A stretch of DNA of 64,000 bases from JADKHR01 sp041917295 (lineage in GTDB: Bacteria > Elusimicrobiota > Elusimicrobia > FEN-1173), in NCBI GenBank assembly GCA_041917295.1, contig JAYRXX010000057.1, positions 1 to 64,000 on the forward strand, given 5' to 3'. The notes under the pieces are model-generated. The model saw only the letters and a list, made by a program, of their open reading frames with translations, was not told the DNA's origin and made no database searches. Both the position numbers and the translations under genes were made by a program. Numbering within the stretch: the first letter of the stretch is position 1; the number at the start of each line of letters is the position of its first letter. Of this stretch, positions 8,518-16,697 are shown piece after piece.

Positions 8518-10341
8518 ATGCGCGCGCGTGCGGATTTGATTGTGGTGGGAGCGGGCCATGCGGCCCTGGAGGCCGCTTTGGCCGCCGCCCGGTTGGGCGT
8601 TGAAACTCTTTTGGTCACGCTCGACCTTTCCAAGATCGGTCAGATGTCGTGCAACCCCGCCGTCGGTGGCGTGGGCAAAGGCCAGGTGGTTCGCGAAATT
8701 GATGCCCTCGGCGGTCAGATGGGCCGCACCACCGATGCGGCCGGTCTTCAATTTAAAATGCTCAACCGGGGCAAGGGGCCCGCCGTGTGGAGCCCCCGCG
8801 TGCAATGCGATCGGGCCCGTTACCGTCAAGAAATGACCCGGGTTGTGGAGCGCCAGCGTCATTTGGCCCTCATGCAGGGAGAAGTGACCGAAGTCCTTGT
8901 GGAGGCCGGGCGGGTGGTGGGCGTTCGGGTGGACCCCCACGGAACCGTGCTTGCTCGCGCCGTGGTTATCGCTTCCGGCACGTTCATGCGGGGGCTGTTG
9001 CACAGGGGATTTCAGACAACGCCGGGCGGGCGCATCGACGAGCCCGCATCGTCGTTTCTTTCCGACAACCTGCGCGCCTTGGGGTTTGAAGTGGGGCGGC
9101 TTAAAACCGGGACTCCCCCCCGGCTCGACGGCCGCACCATCGACTACACCCAATGTCAGTTGGCCCCCGGCGACGAACCGCCTGTTCCTATGAGCCATTT
9201 TACCCGGTCCATTACCCAACCCCAGTTGCCTTGCTGGTTGACCCGCACCACCGAACAATCTCACCAGGCCATTCGTTCCAATTTGGACCGGTCCCCCCTT
9301 TACACCGGGCGCATCAAGGGATTGGGGCCCCGTTACTGTCCGTCGATCGAAGACAAGGTGGTTAAGTTTCCCCATCACGACAGCCATCAGGTTTTCATCG
9401 AGCCCGAAGGCTACGATACCGACGAGGTCTACGTGAACGGGTTGTCCACAAGTTTGCCGGAAGATGTGCAGGAAAAAATTGTTCGCGCGGTGCCGGGGTT
9501 GGCCGACGCGCGGTTTATCCGTTACGGCTACGCGGTGGAATACGACTTTTGCCCCCCCACTCAACTGAAACCGTCTTTGGAAACGAAGGCCGTGGCCGGG
9601 CTCTTTTTTGCCGGCCAGATCAACGGTACCACGGGTTACGAAGAGGCCGCCGCCCAGGGGCTGATGGCCGGTATCAACGCCGTTCGCTGGTTGCGGGAAA
9701 AAGAGCCGCTGGTTTTCCGAAGGGACGAGGCCTACATCGGCGTCATGATCGACGATTTGGTCACCAAAGGCACCGACGAGCCTTACCGATTAATGACCTC
9801 GCGGGCGGAATACAGGCTGACCCTGCGGTGGGACAACGCCGATTTGCGTTTGATGGACCAGGGGCGTCGGGTGGGTTTGGTGTCAAGCAAAATGTATGAT
9901 CATTTTCTGGGGTACCGCGGACGGCTCTGGGAGGCCGCCCGGCGTACCCTGCCGTCGGATGCGGAGTCCCGCTACTTCGACCATCTCCCATCGCCGGTGG
10001 AGGCCGACAGGCCTGAACCCGCGGTGGGAGATGACATTTTGCACAATCCCTGGGAAGAAGGCGTTGAGCAACGCCAAGTGGAAATTGAACGCCTTTACTG
10101 GGGATACATGAAACGGGAACGGGCGGAAATGGCTAAGTTTCGCCGGTTGGAGTCTCGGCCGATTCCTGCCGACATCGATTATTTTTCCGTGCATGGACTA
10201 CTTATGGAGGCTCGCCAAAAACTGACGCGCGTGCGGCCCCAGTCCCTCGGCCAGGCCGCTCGGGTGCCCGGTGTGACACCCGCCGACGCCGGCGTGTTGT
10301 TGGTTCATTTGGAACGCCACCGCCGTCGGGCCAAGGAGTGA
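8518..10341 (+). CDS. mnmG: tRNA uridine-5-carboxymethylaminomethyl modification enzyme MnmG (GidA)
   Basis: 607 residues, close to the usual about 620-630. With MnmE it installs cmnm5 on wobble U34 of several tRNAs, using FAD. The N-terminal dinucleotide-binding motif is VGAGHAALEAAL (usual GAGHAG has one Gly replaced by Ala). The family signatures SCNPAVGGVGKGQVVREID, YCPSIEDKVVKF and GQINGTTGYEEAAAQGL are all present, and the C-terminus has the GidA-associated helical domain ending LVHLERHRRR. I chose ATG 8518 because the protein homology starts there (MRARADLIVVGAG); an upstream ATG in frame at 8440 would add 26 unlikely residues. The stop overlaps the GTG start of rsmG by 4 bp. Confidence 0.97.
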   Translation: MRARADLIVVGAGHAALEAALAAARLGVETLLVTLDLSKIGQMSCNPAVGGVGKGQVVREIDALGGQMGRTTDAAGLQFKMLNRGKGPAVWSPRVQCDRARYRQEMTRVVERQRHLALMQGEVTEVLVEAGRVVGVRVDPHGTVLARAVVIASGTFMRGLLHRGFQTTPGGRIDEPASSFLSDNLRALGFEVGRLKTGTPPRLDGRTIDYTQCQLAPGDEPPVPMSHFTRSITQPQLPCWLTRTTEQSHQAIRSNLDRSPLYTGRIKGLGPRYCPSIEDKVVKFPHHDSHQVFIEPEGYDTDEVYVNGLSTSLPEDVQEKIVRAVPGLADARFIRYGYAVEYDFCPPTQLKPSLETKAVAGLFFAGQINGTTGYEEAAAQGLMAGINAVRWLREKEPLVFRRDEAYIGVMIDDLVTKGTDEPYRLMTSRAEYRLTLRWDNADLRLMDQGRRVGLVSSKMYDHFLGYRGRLWEAARRTLPSDAESRYFDHLPSPVEADRPEPAVGDDILHNPWEEGVEQRQVEIERLYWGYMKRERAEMAKFRRLESRPIPADIDYFSVHGLLMEARQKLTRVRPQSLGQAARVPGVTPADAGVLLVHLERHRRRAKE

Positions 10342-11063
10342 CGGGCCCCGCCGTGCCGGGGTGGGAAACCTATTCTAAACCCTTGGCGGGTTTGGGTTTG
10401 ACCGACCTTTTTTTTAGCCGAGTGGACGCTTTTTTGGGGGCGCTTCAAGCCGCCAATCGGGACGTCAACTTGGTTTCGGCGTCGACGGTAAACGACCTGC
10501 GGTTGCATGCGGCGGATTCGGTTCAGGTTCTGCGCGGGGTGTCGGCCGAGTCGCCTTTGCGCGCCATTGATGTGGGGTCGGGTGGCGGGTTTCCCGGTGT
10601 GCCCCTGTCCATCGCGCGGCCCCGGTGGGACGTGACTTTGTTGGACTCCTTGCGGAAAAAACAGGCCGCCCTTCATTCAATCTCAACTGAGTTGGGCTGG
10701 ACCAACGTCCATGTTCTGTGCGGGCGGGCCGAAGAGTTGGCACGGGATCCTGATCATAGGGAATCTTACGATTTAGCCTTTTGCCGGGCCGTGGGTCGGT
10801 TTTCTACCGTTTTGGAACTGACGCTCCCTTTCCTTAAAGTGGGCGGGATGGCGTTGCTCCACAGGGGCCACGAGGGCCCGGTTGAACTGCTCAGCGCGAG
10901 CACCGTTTTGGCTAAGTTGGGTGGCACAGGCGGGCCAATTTTTTCCTATCGAATTCCTGGGCTCGATTTGGACAGGTTTATAATTTGTATTGAAAAATCA
11001 AGTCAAACAAGCGAGGCGTTTCCTCGGAGGCCCGGTATCCCTTCGAAAAAACCATTGGCATGA
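10338..11063 (+). CDS. rsmG: 16S rRNA (guanine527-N7)-methyltransferase RsmG (GidB)
   Basis: 241 residues from a GTG overlapping the mnmG stop (GTGA). The S-adenosylmethionine-binding loop is IDVGSGGGFPGVPLSIA near residues 76-92, followed by LLDSLRKKQAAL and FCRAVGRF, which are RsmG signatures. It methylates N7 of G527 in 16S rRNA. mnmG-rsmG is the classical origin-proximal gid pair, usually followed by parA-parB; here a TPR gene follows instead. The C-terminal about 20 residues (after FIICIEK) look like an unconserved extension. Confidence 0.96.
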   Translation: MTGPAVPGWETYSKPLAGLGLTDLFFSRVDAFLGALQAANRDVNLVSASTVNDLRLHAADSVQVLRGVSAESPLRAIDVGSGGGFPGVPLSIARPRWDVTLLDSLRKKQAALHSISTELGWTNVHVLCGRAEELARDPDHRESYDLAFCRAVGRFSTVLELTLPFLKVGGMALLHRGHEGPVELLSASTVLAKLGGTGGPIFSYRIPGLDLDRFIICIEKSSQTSEAFPRRPGIPSKKPLA

Positions 11064-12664
11064 AAAGACTGTTTTTTATCATAGGAGCAGTTTTGTTAAT
11101 CGGCGCTGGGGTTTTGGCGGTCCGGTGGTTTGACCCCTATGCGCGAGCCATTCGGTTCATGGATTCCGGTCAGCCCGCCAGAGCGGTCGAAATTTTGGCG
11201 GACGCGTTGGATGGCAATCCCCCCCAGCACAAGATTGAACCCATGCGGGAATTGTTGGCTAAGGCCTATATCGGAAAGGGAGCGGTGGATTCGGCTGAAG
11301 ATGTTTTTAAAACAATTTTGGCCGGCAACCCGGCCAACTTTGAGGCTACACTGGGGTTGGGCGCCATTAGTTTGTTGCGAGACAAGGTGAATTTTGCCAT
11401 TGACTTCTTGGAAGAGGCTAAAAAGTTAAGGCTAAACGACAGTCGGCCCTATTTCATTTTGGCGAAGGTTTTTCTTTCCCGCCGGGACTTCGATAAAGCT
11501 GAGTTGGTCATTATTCAGGCGCTCACGTTGTTTCCTACCGACCGTTCTTTCCAAGATCTGGCGGGAGAGTTGTTCCTTTTTCAGGGCCGGTTTCATGATG
11601 CGCTGAACCAATTTTCACCTTTAATGGAAGCGGATCCGACCGATCGGGAAATCCGCCGGAAAGTGGCGCTCACGCACCTTTATTCCGGTGACGCCGATGA
11701 GGCGTTGGCCATTTTGGATTCCCTGAAACCAACCTGGGCAACCGACGAAAGTTGGGAATTGGCTAGAGCCAACATTTTTCGTGATCTCGGACGTCGCGAC
11801 GAGGCTTTGGCGGTTGTTCAACGTCTCTACAGCGAAGACAACCGGCGCGTGTTCTCGGGTATGGCCTGGGCGGTTGATATGGCCAACAGCGGGCGCACGA
11901 AAGAGGCCAGCGAGTTATTGGAGAAAGTTTCTTTATCTGTGCCACCGTTGGGCGGGGTCAGGGGGATTGGCCTTTCTTTGAATGATTTGGAAAAGTTGCA
12001 GTCTGTGCGGGACTCGGCCAGGATTTCGAACGCTTACCTGTCTTTGGCTAAGGCGACAATCGCTGAACGGACTTTCCGTTACGCCGATGCGGATGGGTTT
12101 TTGGATAAGGCACTAAACATTGATAACGGACTATTTTCTGTTTGGGAAAGAAAGGCAAGTTTGGCTCGGCTTAAGGGCGATACCGATCTTCAGTTGAAAT
12201 GGGCCAATAGGGCTGTAGAGCGGTTTAATAGCCATCCGGCCGCTTTGGCCGTTATGGCCAGGGCTTTGTTGGCGAACAAGTTGTTCCCTGATGCGGTGGC
12301 AGTGTCAAAAAAAGTGGCCGACTCTTATCCGCGAATGGCCGATGCCCAAGCGATTTATGCGCGGTCGCTCTTGGCTGTGGGGAACAAAAAAGATGCTCTG
12401 GCGGTGGCATCAAAATCGATTGAAATTAATAGCAATAATGAATTTGCTCAGCTTGCTTTTGCTTTGGCTCAGTTGGCAAATGGGAACGTTTTTGAGGCTG
12501 AGTCCGGGTTTAGAAAGGCAATCGACTTGGACCCGTTGTTTGCTGAGGCAAGGCACTATTATGGGATTTTCTTAGCTTCCAAAGGCAGACAAAAAGAGGC
12601 CGCCTATCAGCTTGACGAGGCAAAGAGGCTTGAACCGTCCGTTTACGGTAAAAAATTTAAATAA
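11060..12664 (+). CDS. Membrane-anchored tetratricopeptide-repeat protein
   Basis: 534 residues starting at an ATG that overlaps the rsmG stop (ATGA). Residues about 5-22 (FFIIGAVLLIGAGVLAV) form one N-terminal membrane anchor; the rest is predicted extracytoplasmic. The body is a run of TPR helices, for example AEDVFKTILAGNPANFEATL, ALAVVQRLYSEDNRR and a C-terminal set ending EAAYQLDEAKRLEP. TPR arrays mediate protein-protein contacts; no enzymatic motif is seen. Codon use becomes visibly richer in A/T toward its end. Two parS sites begin 2 bp after its stop. The partner is unknown. Confidence 0.85.
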   Translation: MKRLFFIIGAVLLIGAGVLAVRWFDPYARAIRFMDSGQPARAVEILADALDGNPPQHKIEPMRELLAKAYIGKGAVDSAEDVFKTILAGNPANFEATLGLGAISLLRDKVNFAIDFLEEAKKLRLNDSRPYFILAKVFLSRRDFDKAELVIIQALTLFPTDRSFQDLAGELFLFQGRFHDALNQFSPLMEADPTDREIRRKVALTHLYSGDADEALAILDSLKPTWATDESWELARANIFRDLGRRDEALAVVQRLYSEDNRRVFSGMAWAVDMANSGRTKEASELLEKVSLSVPPLGGVRGIGLSLNDLEKLQSVRDSARISNAYLSLAKATIAERTFRYADADGFLDKALNIDNGLFSVWERKASLARLKGDTDLQLKWANRAVERFNSHPAALAVMARALLANKLFPDAVAVSKKVADSYPRMADAQAIYARSLLAVGNKKDALAVASKSIEINSNNEFAQLAFALAQLANGNVFEAESGFRKAIDLDPLFAEARHYYGIFLASKGRQKEAAYQLDEAKRLEPSVYGKKFK

Positions 12665-12665
12665 T

Positions 12666-12681
12666 TGTTTCACGTGAAACA
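12666..12681. promoter_or_regulatory. parS site 1 (ParB binding)
   Basis: TGTTTCACGTGAAACA is a perfect 16-bp palindrome identical to the broadly conserved bacterial parS consensus (TGTTNCACGTGAAACA). It starts 2 bp after the TPR gene stop. ParB (Spo0J) loads here to condense and segregate the origin region. Confidence 0.96.
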
Positions 12682-12706
12682 GGGTGTTGATTGTTGGTCA
12701 AATAAT

Positions 12707-12722
12707 TGTTTCACGTGAAACA
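12707..12722. promoter_or_regulatory. parS site 2 (ParB binding)
   Basis: A second perfect TGTTTCACGTGAAACA lies 41 bp after the first. Both copies are preceded by the same AAATAAT stretch, so about 23 bp are directly repeated (12659-12681 and 12700-12722). The site lies about 30 bp upstream of the amidase start, so bound ParB could also affect its expression. Confidence 0.96.
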
Positions 12723-12752
12723 ATCGTTAGTCTATTCTTGAGGACTAAATAG

Positions 12753-14540
12753 TTGAAAGTCATTTTTCAAAAAATTTTATTGTCTTTCCTGTTCCTTCTG
12801 CCTAGCGTATCCGAAGCGGGGGGGAGGCGGCCGCCTTGGGAGTCTAAACCGTTAAACACGGTGGTTGACGGCGTTGTTCGCAAAGGATTTAACGTATTCG
12901 AAATTGATGGCGGTAAAATGGTTTCTGTTAGAACCGTGAATAAGTTGTTCGGCGGGCGGGTCCAATGGAAACGAGTTTCGAGGAAAGTTATATACCATTC
13001 GGAAGGGTCTGTTGCGGAATTTCAATTGGATTCGTCAACGGCCGTCGTAACCGGAAAAATCGTCAAATTGGCTCCGCCGGTTCGTGCGTGGGGCAATGAC
13101 GTTTATATCCCCGCTTCAATTTTTACAAATCCAGAATTTCAGAAGATGGTTGTTTCCAATATACAATGGGATCCTAATCGGAACAACTTAACTATCGATC
13201 CCATTGTGGAGGTTGGTTCTCCGCGCCTTTATTCTTACCCGTTGCGCAGTGAAATTTCAATTGAATTAGGCCCCCACGTAAATTACAGGGTCCTTTCTGT
13301 TCGGGATGATACGCTCACCGTGCGTCTGTATGGCGGCCGCGCGCGTGAACGGGAGAAAGTTTCTGTTGAGGATGGGGCCGTCCGATCGGTTGAGGTGGAT
13401 CCAGGCGCAAGAACAACGGACATTATTGTCGTTATTTCGTCTAATGCTATGGCTCCATCTGTTTCTTTGGCCGATTCACCCCGATCATTGCTCATCGAAG
13501 TTGAAAACGTATTCGGATTTGGGTTGTCTTCCGGAAGTTTTAAATCGTCTAATAATAAACGAAATTCAAATGGTTCGATTGGTAAATCAAATTCTGGAAA
13601 CGGAAAAACAAAGGCCTCTAGAGATGATAATAAAAAGTCAGCCGCCGTAGCGACCACTGGGACTGGTTCTGGGAAAAAAACGGCCCCGTCCGGAGCTGTC
13701 CTACCAAGCGCTAAGACAGTTGACCCCATCGAAATGGGGACGGATGATTATTTCCTGGACGATCCTGTGGTTGAGTCGCCTAGGAAGAGCCTTTCGGGGA
13801 AGAAAAATCCAGAAGGCGCTCTTATGGCGTTGTCTCCCTTTCGAACCATTGTCATTGACCCCGGCCATGGGGGAAAAGACGTTGGCGCCGTTGGGCCCAA
13901 CGGTACGTTGGAAAAAGAAGTGAACCTCCAAATCGGGTTGGCCCTTGCTAAGCTATTGAAAAAAGAGGGGCGGTTTAACGTCATTCTCACCCGTGACAAA
14001 GATGTATTTGTTCCGCTTCAAGAGAGGTCGGCGATTGCGAACAAGGCCAAAGCGGATTTGTTCATCTCACTGCACTGCAACGCGGGCATACAACGGGATT
14101 CGAAGGGATTCGAGATCTTTTATTTGTCCGACAAGGCCACGGATGACGATGCCGCCGCTGTGGCTCGTCGTGAAAACGCCGTTATCGAGCTGGAAGGCGT
14201 TGTGGGCAAAGCCCGCCAGGAGTTGGAAGGATTGCTTTGGTCGCTGGCTCGCAATGAGCACATGAACGATTCCGCCGCGATCGCCGGCCATATTTCCCAG
14301 CAGGTTATCCGACGTATTAAAATGCAGAACCGAGGCGTCAAGCAGGCGGGGTTTTACGTGTTACGGGGAACGTCCATGCCAGCGATCCTGGTGGAATCGG
14401 CGTTTATCAGCCATCCGAAAGAAGAAGGGTTGTTGCGATCGTCTCGGTTTCACCGAAAATTGGTGGACGCCCTTTACGCCGGCCTGCTGGATTTCGAACG
14501 AAAAAAAATTCAAACTCGTCTGGCTCAAAAACCGTCATAA
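12753..14540 (+). CDS. N-acetylmuramoyl-L-alanine amidase, AmiC-like, exported
   Basis: 595 residues from a TTG; AGGA at 12741-12744 sits 8 bp upstream and the first residues form a signal peptide (ILLSFLFLLPSVSEA). Residues about 30-140 resemble a copper-amine-oxidase-N/stalk-type domain, about 155-255 an AMIN domain, then a Ser/Asn/Gly/Lys-rich linker (about 260-365), then Amidase_3 (about 366-585). Zinc and catalytic residues are visible: IDPGHGG (His), LEKEVN (Glu), SLHCN (His) and LVESAF (Glu). It cleaves the amide bond between MurNAc and the stem peptide, typically in daughter-cell separation, with AMIN targeting it to the wall or septum. It follows the parS pair. Confidence 0.92.
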   Translation: MKVIFQKILLSFLFLLPSVSEAGGRRPPWESKPLNTVVDGVVRKGFNVFEIDGGKMVSVRTVNKLFGGRVQWKRVSRKVIYHSEGSVAEFQLDSSTAVVTGKIVKLAPPVRAWGNDVYIPASIFTNPEFQKMVVSNIQWDPNRNNLTIDPIVEVGSPRLYSYPLRSEISIELGPHVNYRVLSVRDDTLTVRLYGGRAREREKVSVEDGAVRSVEVDPGARTTDIIVVISSNAMAPSVSLADSPRSLLIEVENVFGFGLSSGSFKSSNNKRNSNGSIGKSNSGNGKTKASRDDNKKSAAVATTGTGSGKKTAPSGAVLPSAKTVDPIEMGTDDYFLDDPVVESPRKSLSGKKNPEGALMALSPFRTIVIDPGHGGKDVGAVGPNGTLEKEVNLQIGLALAKLLKKEGRFNVILTRDKDVFVPLQERSAIANKAKADLFISLHCNAGIQRDSKGFEIFYLSDKATDDDAAAVARRENAVIELEGVVGKARQELEGLLWSLARNEHMNDSAAIAGHISQQVIRRIKMQNRGVKQAGFYVLRGTSMPAILVESAFISHPKEEGLLRSSRFHRKLVDALYAGLLDFERKKIQTRLAQKPS

Positions 14541-14636
14541 TCGGATCGTATTAATATCTCTGGAATGTGATCAGTCTTTTTAGTGTTTAAATATAAAATT
14601 AATACTTTATTATAAATATTATTCTAGAATCCATCA
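14541..14636. other. AT-rich spacer
   Basis: Strikingly AT-rich for this window (for example ATATAAAATTAATAC), between the amidase stop and the tRNA promoter. I see no open frame, DnaA box (TTATCCACA) or hairpin with a T-run in it. Confidence 0.4.
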
Positions 14637-14665
14637 TTGTTGGAAATTTAATAATAGGTTACAAT
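14637..14665 (+). promoter_or_regulatory. Promoter of tRNA-Glu
   Basis: TTGTTG (14637-14642) and TACAAT (14660-14665) are separated by 17 bp. Initiation near 14672 would leave a 5' leader of about 13 nt for RNase P to remove. The flanking DNA is AT-rich. Confidence 0.5.
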
Positions 14666-14684
14666 CCTCCTTCGTCGTCAAAGA

Positions 14685-14758
14685 GGCCCGTTCGTCTAGC
14701 GGCCCAGGACGCAGCCCTCTCAAGGCTGAGATCACGGGTTCGAATCCCGTACGGGCCA
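14685..14758 (+). tRNA. tRNA-Glu (anticodon CTC)
   Basis: The cloverleaf can be drawn directly: acceptor GGCCCGT/ACGGGCC, anticodon stem CAGCC/GGCTG around loop CTCTCAA giving anticodon CTC, T stem ACGGG/CCCGT around TTCGAAT, discriminator A. The 3' CCA is not encoded, so it must be added after transcription. It reads GAG codons. Confidence 0.93.
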
Positions 14759-14836
14759 CTTTGCCGACGGGGACGGGCGAAAGAAGAAAGAACAGGGTCG
14801 CTGAAGGAAATTTTCACACAGAGAGGCAGAACCGTT

Positions 14837-15985
14837 ATGGCCAGGGTGGTCCTTAACAACGTCACAAAAGTTATAAACGAGAATGTGATCGTTAAAAAAA
14901 TCAGCCTCGATATCCCCGACAAAGAATTTTTTATTTTGGTGGGTCCCTCCGGTTGCGGCAAGTCCACCACCTTGCGCATGATCGCCGGTTTGGAAGAGAT
15001 CACTGAAGGCGACATTTCCATTGACGGCCGCGTGGTCAACCACGTTCGCGCCAAAGACCGCGACATCGCCATGGTGTTCCAAAATTACGCCCTTTACCCG
15101 CACATGACCGTTTACGAAAACATGGCGTTCGGGCTTAAGTTGAGAGGGTACCCTCGATCGGAAATTAGCCAGCGCGTCAAAGAGGCCGCCGATATTTTAA
15201 ATTTGGGATCTTACTTGGAACGAAAACCAAAAGCCCTTTCCGGCGGACAGCGGCAACGGGTGGCGGTGGGTCGCGCGATTGTTCGCAAACCCCGTGTGTT
15301 TTTGTTCGACGAGCCGTTGTCCAACCTGGACGCCAAACTGCGGGTTCAAATGCGGCTGGAGTTGTCCAAACTGCATGAGCGTCTTAAAACCACCATCATC
15401 TACGTTACCCACGACCAGGTGGAAGCCATGACCATGGGCGATCGCATTTGCGTGATGAAAGATGGGGAAATCCAACAGGTGGCTCCGCCCCTGGAATTGT
15501 ACGAGCGGCCCGCCAACAAGTTTGTGGCGGGGTTCATTGGAAATCCCCCCATGAACTTTTTCCCGGTCATGGTGGAGGGGACCAAAAACAGCATTTTTCT
15601 TCGGCACGCGTCGTTTACGTTGGCCGTGCCCAAAACCCTTATCGAGTCGGTCCGCCCCCATGTGGGCAAAGAAGTGGATTTCGGCATTCGTCCGGAAGAT
15701 TTGTATGACCGGTTGTTTTACAACTATCCGGTTCTTCCCCATTCCAGCGTTCACGCCGCGGTTGACGTGGCCGAACCCATGGGGTCTGAAATTTTCCTCT
15801 ATTTAAAAGCGGGAACCGTGGATTTGGTGGTCCGGGTTCCGTCCTATGTAAAAGCCGAAGCCGGCAAACGGATGGAGCTGGTGTTCAATTTGGAACGAAT
15901 GCATTTGTTCGACATTAAAACCGGCGACGCTTTATTAAAATCCATTGTCCGCTCCGCTCCGCCGTCGCCTCCTGTTGCTGTTTGA
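14837..15985 (+). CDS. Sugar ABC transporter ATP-binding protein, MalK/UgpC/MsmX type
   Basis: 382 residues. Nucleotide-binding domain with Walker A GPSGCGKST (near residue 37), Q-loop MVFQNYALYPH, signature LSGGQRQR, Walker B VFLFDEPLSNLD and the switch His in YVTHDQVEA. A C-terminal regulatory OB domain (TOBE type, about 240-375) is typical of carbohydrate importers that share one ATPase. No permease adjoins it. The sugar permease pair at 53474-55291 lacks its own ATPase, so this protein probably energises it, as MsmK/MsmX does for several systems. A ribosome site GAGAGG precedes the ATG. The substrate cannot be read from the ATPase alone. Confidence 0.93.
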   Translation: MARVVLNNVTKVINENVIVKKISLDIPDKEFFILVGPSGCGKSTTLRMIAGLEEITEGDISIDGRVVNHVRAKDRDIAMVFQNYALYPHMTVYENMAFGLKLRGYPRSEISQRVKEAADILNLGSYLERKPKALSGGQRQRVAVGRAIVRKPRVFLFDEPLSNLDAKLRVQMRLELSKLHERLKTTIIYVTHDQVEAMTMGDRICVMKDGEIQQVAPPLELYERPANKFVAGFIGNPPMNFFPVMVEGTKNSIFLRHASFTLAVPKTLIESVRPHVGKEVDFGIRPEDLYDRLFYNYPVLPHSSVHAAVDVAEPMGSEIFLYLKAGTVDLVVRVPSYVKAEAGKRMELVFNLERMHLFDIKTGDALLKSIVRSAPPSPPVAV

Positions 15986-16040
15986 CCCAACACTATATTT
16001 CCCCGAAAAATTCAGTTCCCCCGCCCAGGCCGGGAAAGTG

Positions 16041-16652
16041 ATGACAAACGGCCTGGCTTTTTGGAAACGCGGGGTGGCGGCTGGGATGATGTGGTTGGGC
16101 TTGGTGGGATTTGTTTGGGCGGGATCTGGGACCAAGTATGGCCATTTTTCGTACAAAGAAGCGCCCGCGTCGGATTTGGTGGAAGCGGGCCGATACCGCG
16201 ACACAGGCCGGGTGGTTCGGCTTCGCACGGCGGCGGCGAAAGCGTTTAAAGAAATGGTGGCGGCCGCGGACCAAGCCGGGATCAAAATAATTCCCATTTC
16301 GGGGTTTCGGTCGGTGGCGTATCAGCGGGACCTGTTTGCCCGGGCGGTGAAACGGTACGGGTCGGAAAAAAAAGCGGCCCGATGGGTGGCTCCGCCGGGT
16401 TATTCGGAACACGCCACGGGGCTGGCCCTTGATTTAGGCGACGGGACCCGTCGCGTCAACGACGTGGAATCCTCGTTTTCCGAGACCCCCGCCGCCCACT
16501 GGTTGGCCACCAACGCTGATCGGTTTGGGTTTGAACTTTCGTTTCCGCCCAACAATCCCCAAGGGGTCAACCACGAACCCTGGCACTGGCGGTTTGTGGG
16601 CAGTGAACAAGCCCGGGCCCTCTTTCGACGTCCGGCCCCCAAGAAGTTATAA
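16041..16652 (+). CDS. D-alanyl-D-alanine carboxypeptidase, VanY/M15B family
   Basis: 203 residues from ATG 16041, with GGGAAAG just upstream and an N-terminal hydrophobic segment (GVAAGMMWLGLVGFVWAG) as signal or anchor. The same frame opens further upstream (15945), but that would overlap the ATPase gene and put non-hydrophobic residues before the signal. LAS-type zinc motif: SEHATGLALDLG gives His and Asp, and EPWHWRF gives the second His; the preceding SGFRS and YQRDLF are typical of the family. It trims the terminal D-Ala of peptidoglycan stem peptides in the periplasm. A vancomycin-resistance role is not implied, as no vanHAX genes are near. Confidence 0.9.
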   Translation: MTNGLAFWKRGVAAGMMWLGLVGFVWAGSGTKYGHFSYKEAPASDLVEAGRYRDTGRVVRLRTAAAKAFKEMVAAADQAGIKIIPISGFRSVAYQRDLFARAVKRYGSEKKAARWVAPPGYSEHATGLALDLGDGTRRVNDVESSFSETPAAHWLATNADRFGFELSFPPNNPQGVNHEPWHWRFVGSEQARALFRRPAPKKL

Positions 16653-16697
16653 TTTCTCAATCAATATTCGGGTTCTACCCACAAGCGAGGCAACCTT

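Noticed and set aside
8386..9564. 392-codon open frame on the minus strand opposite mnmG
   Set aside because: Gly/His/Pro-rich translation without family motifs; it mirrors the high-GC codon structure of mnmG, which is certain on the other strand.
16041..16652. Vancomycin-resistance locus because of the VanY-type enzyme
   Set aside because: No vanH, vanA or vanX relatives nearby; ordinary M15 carboxypeptidases look the same.
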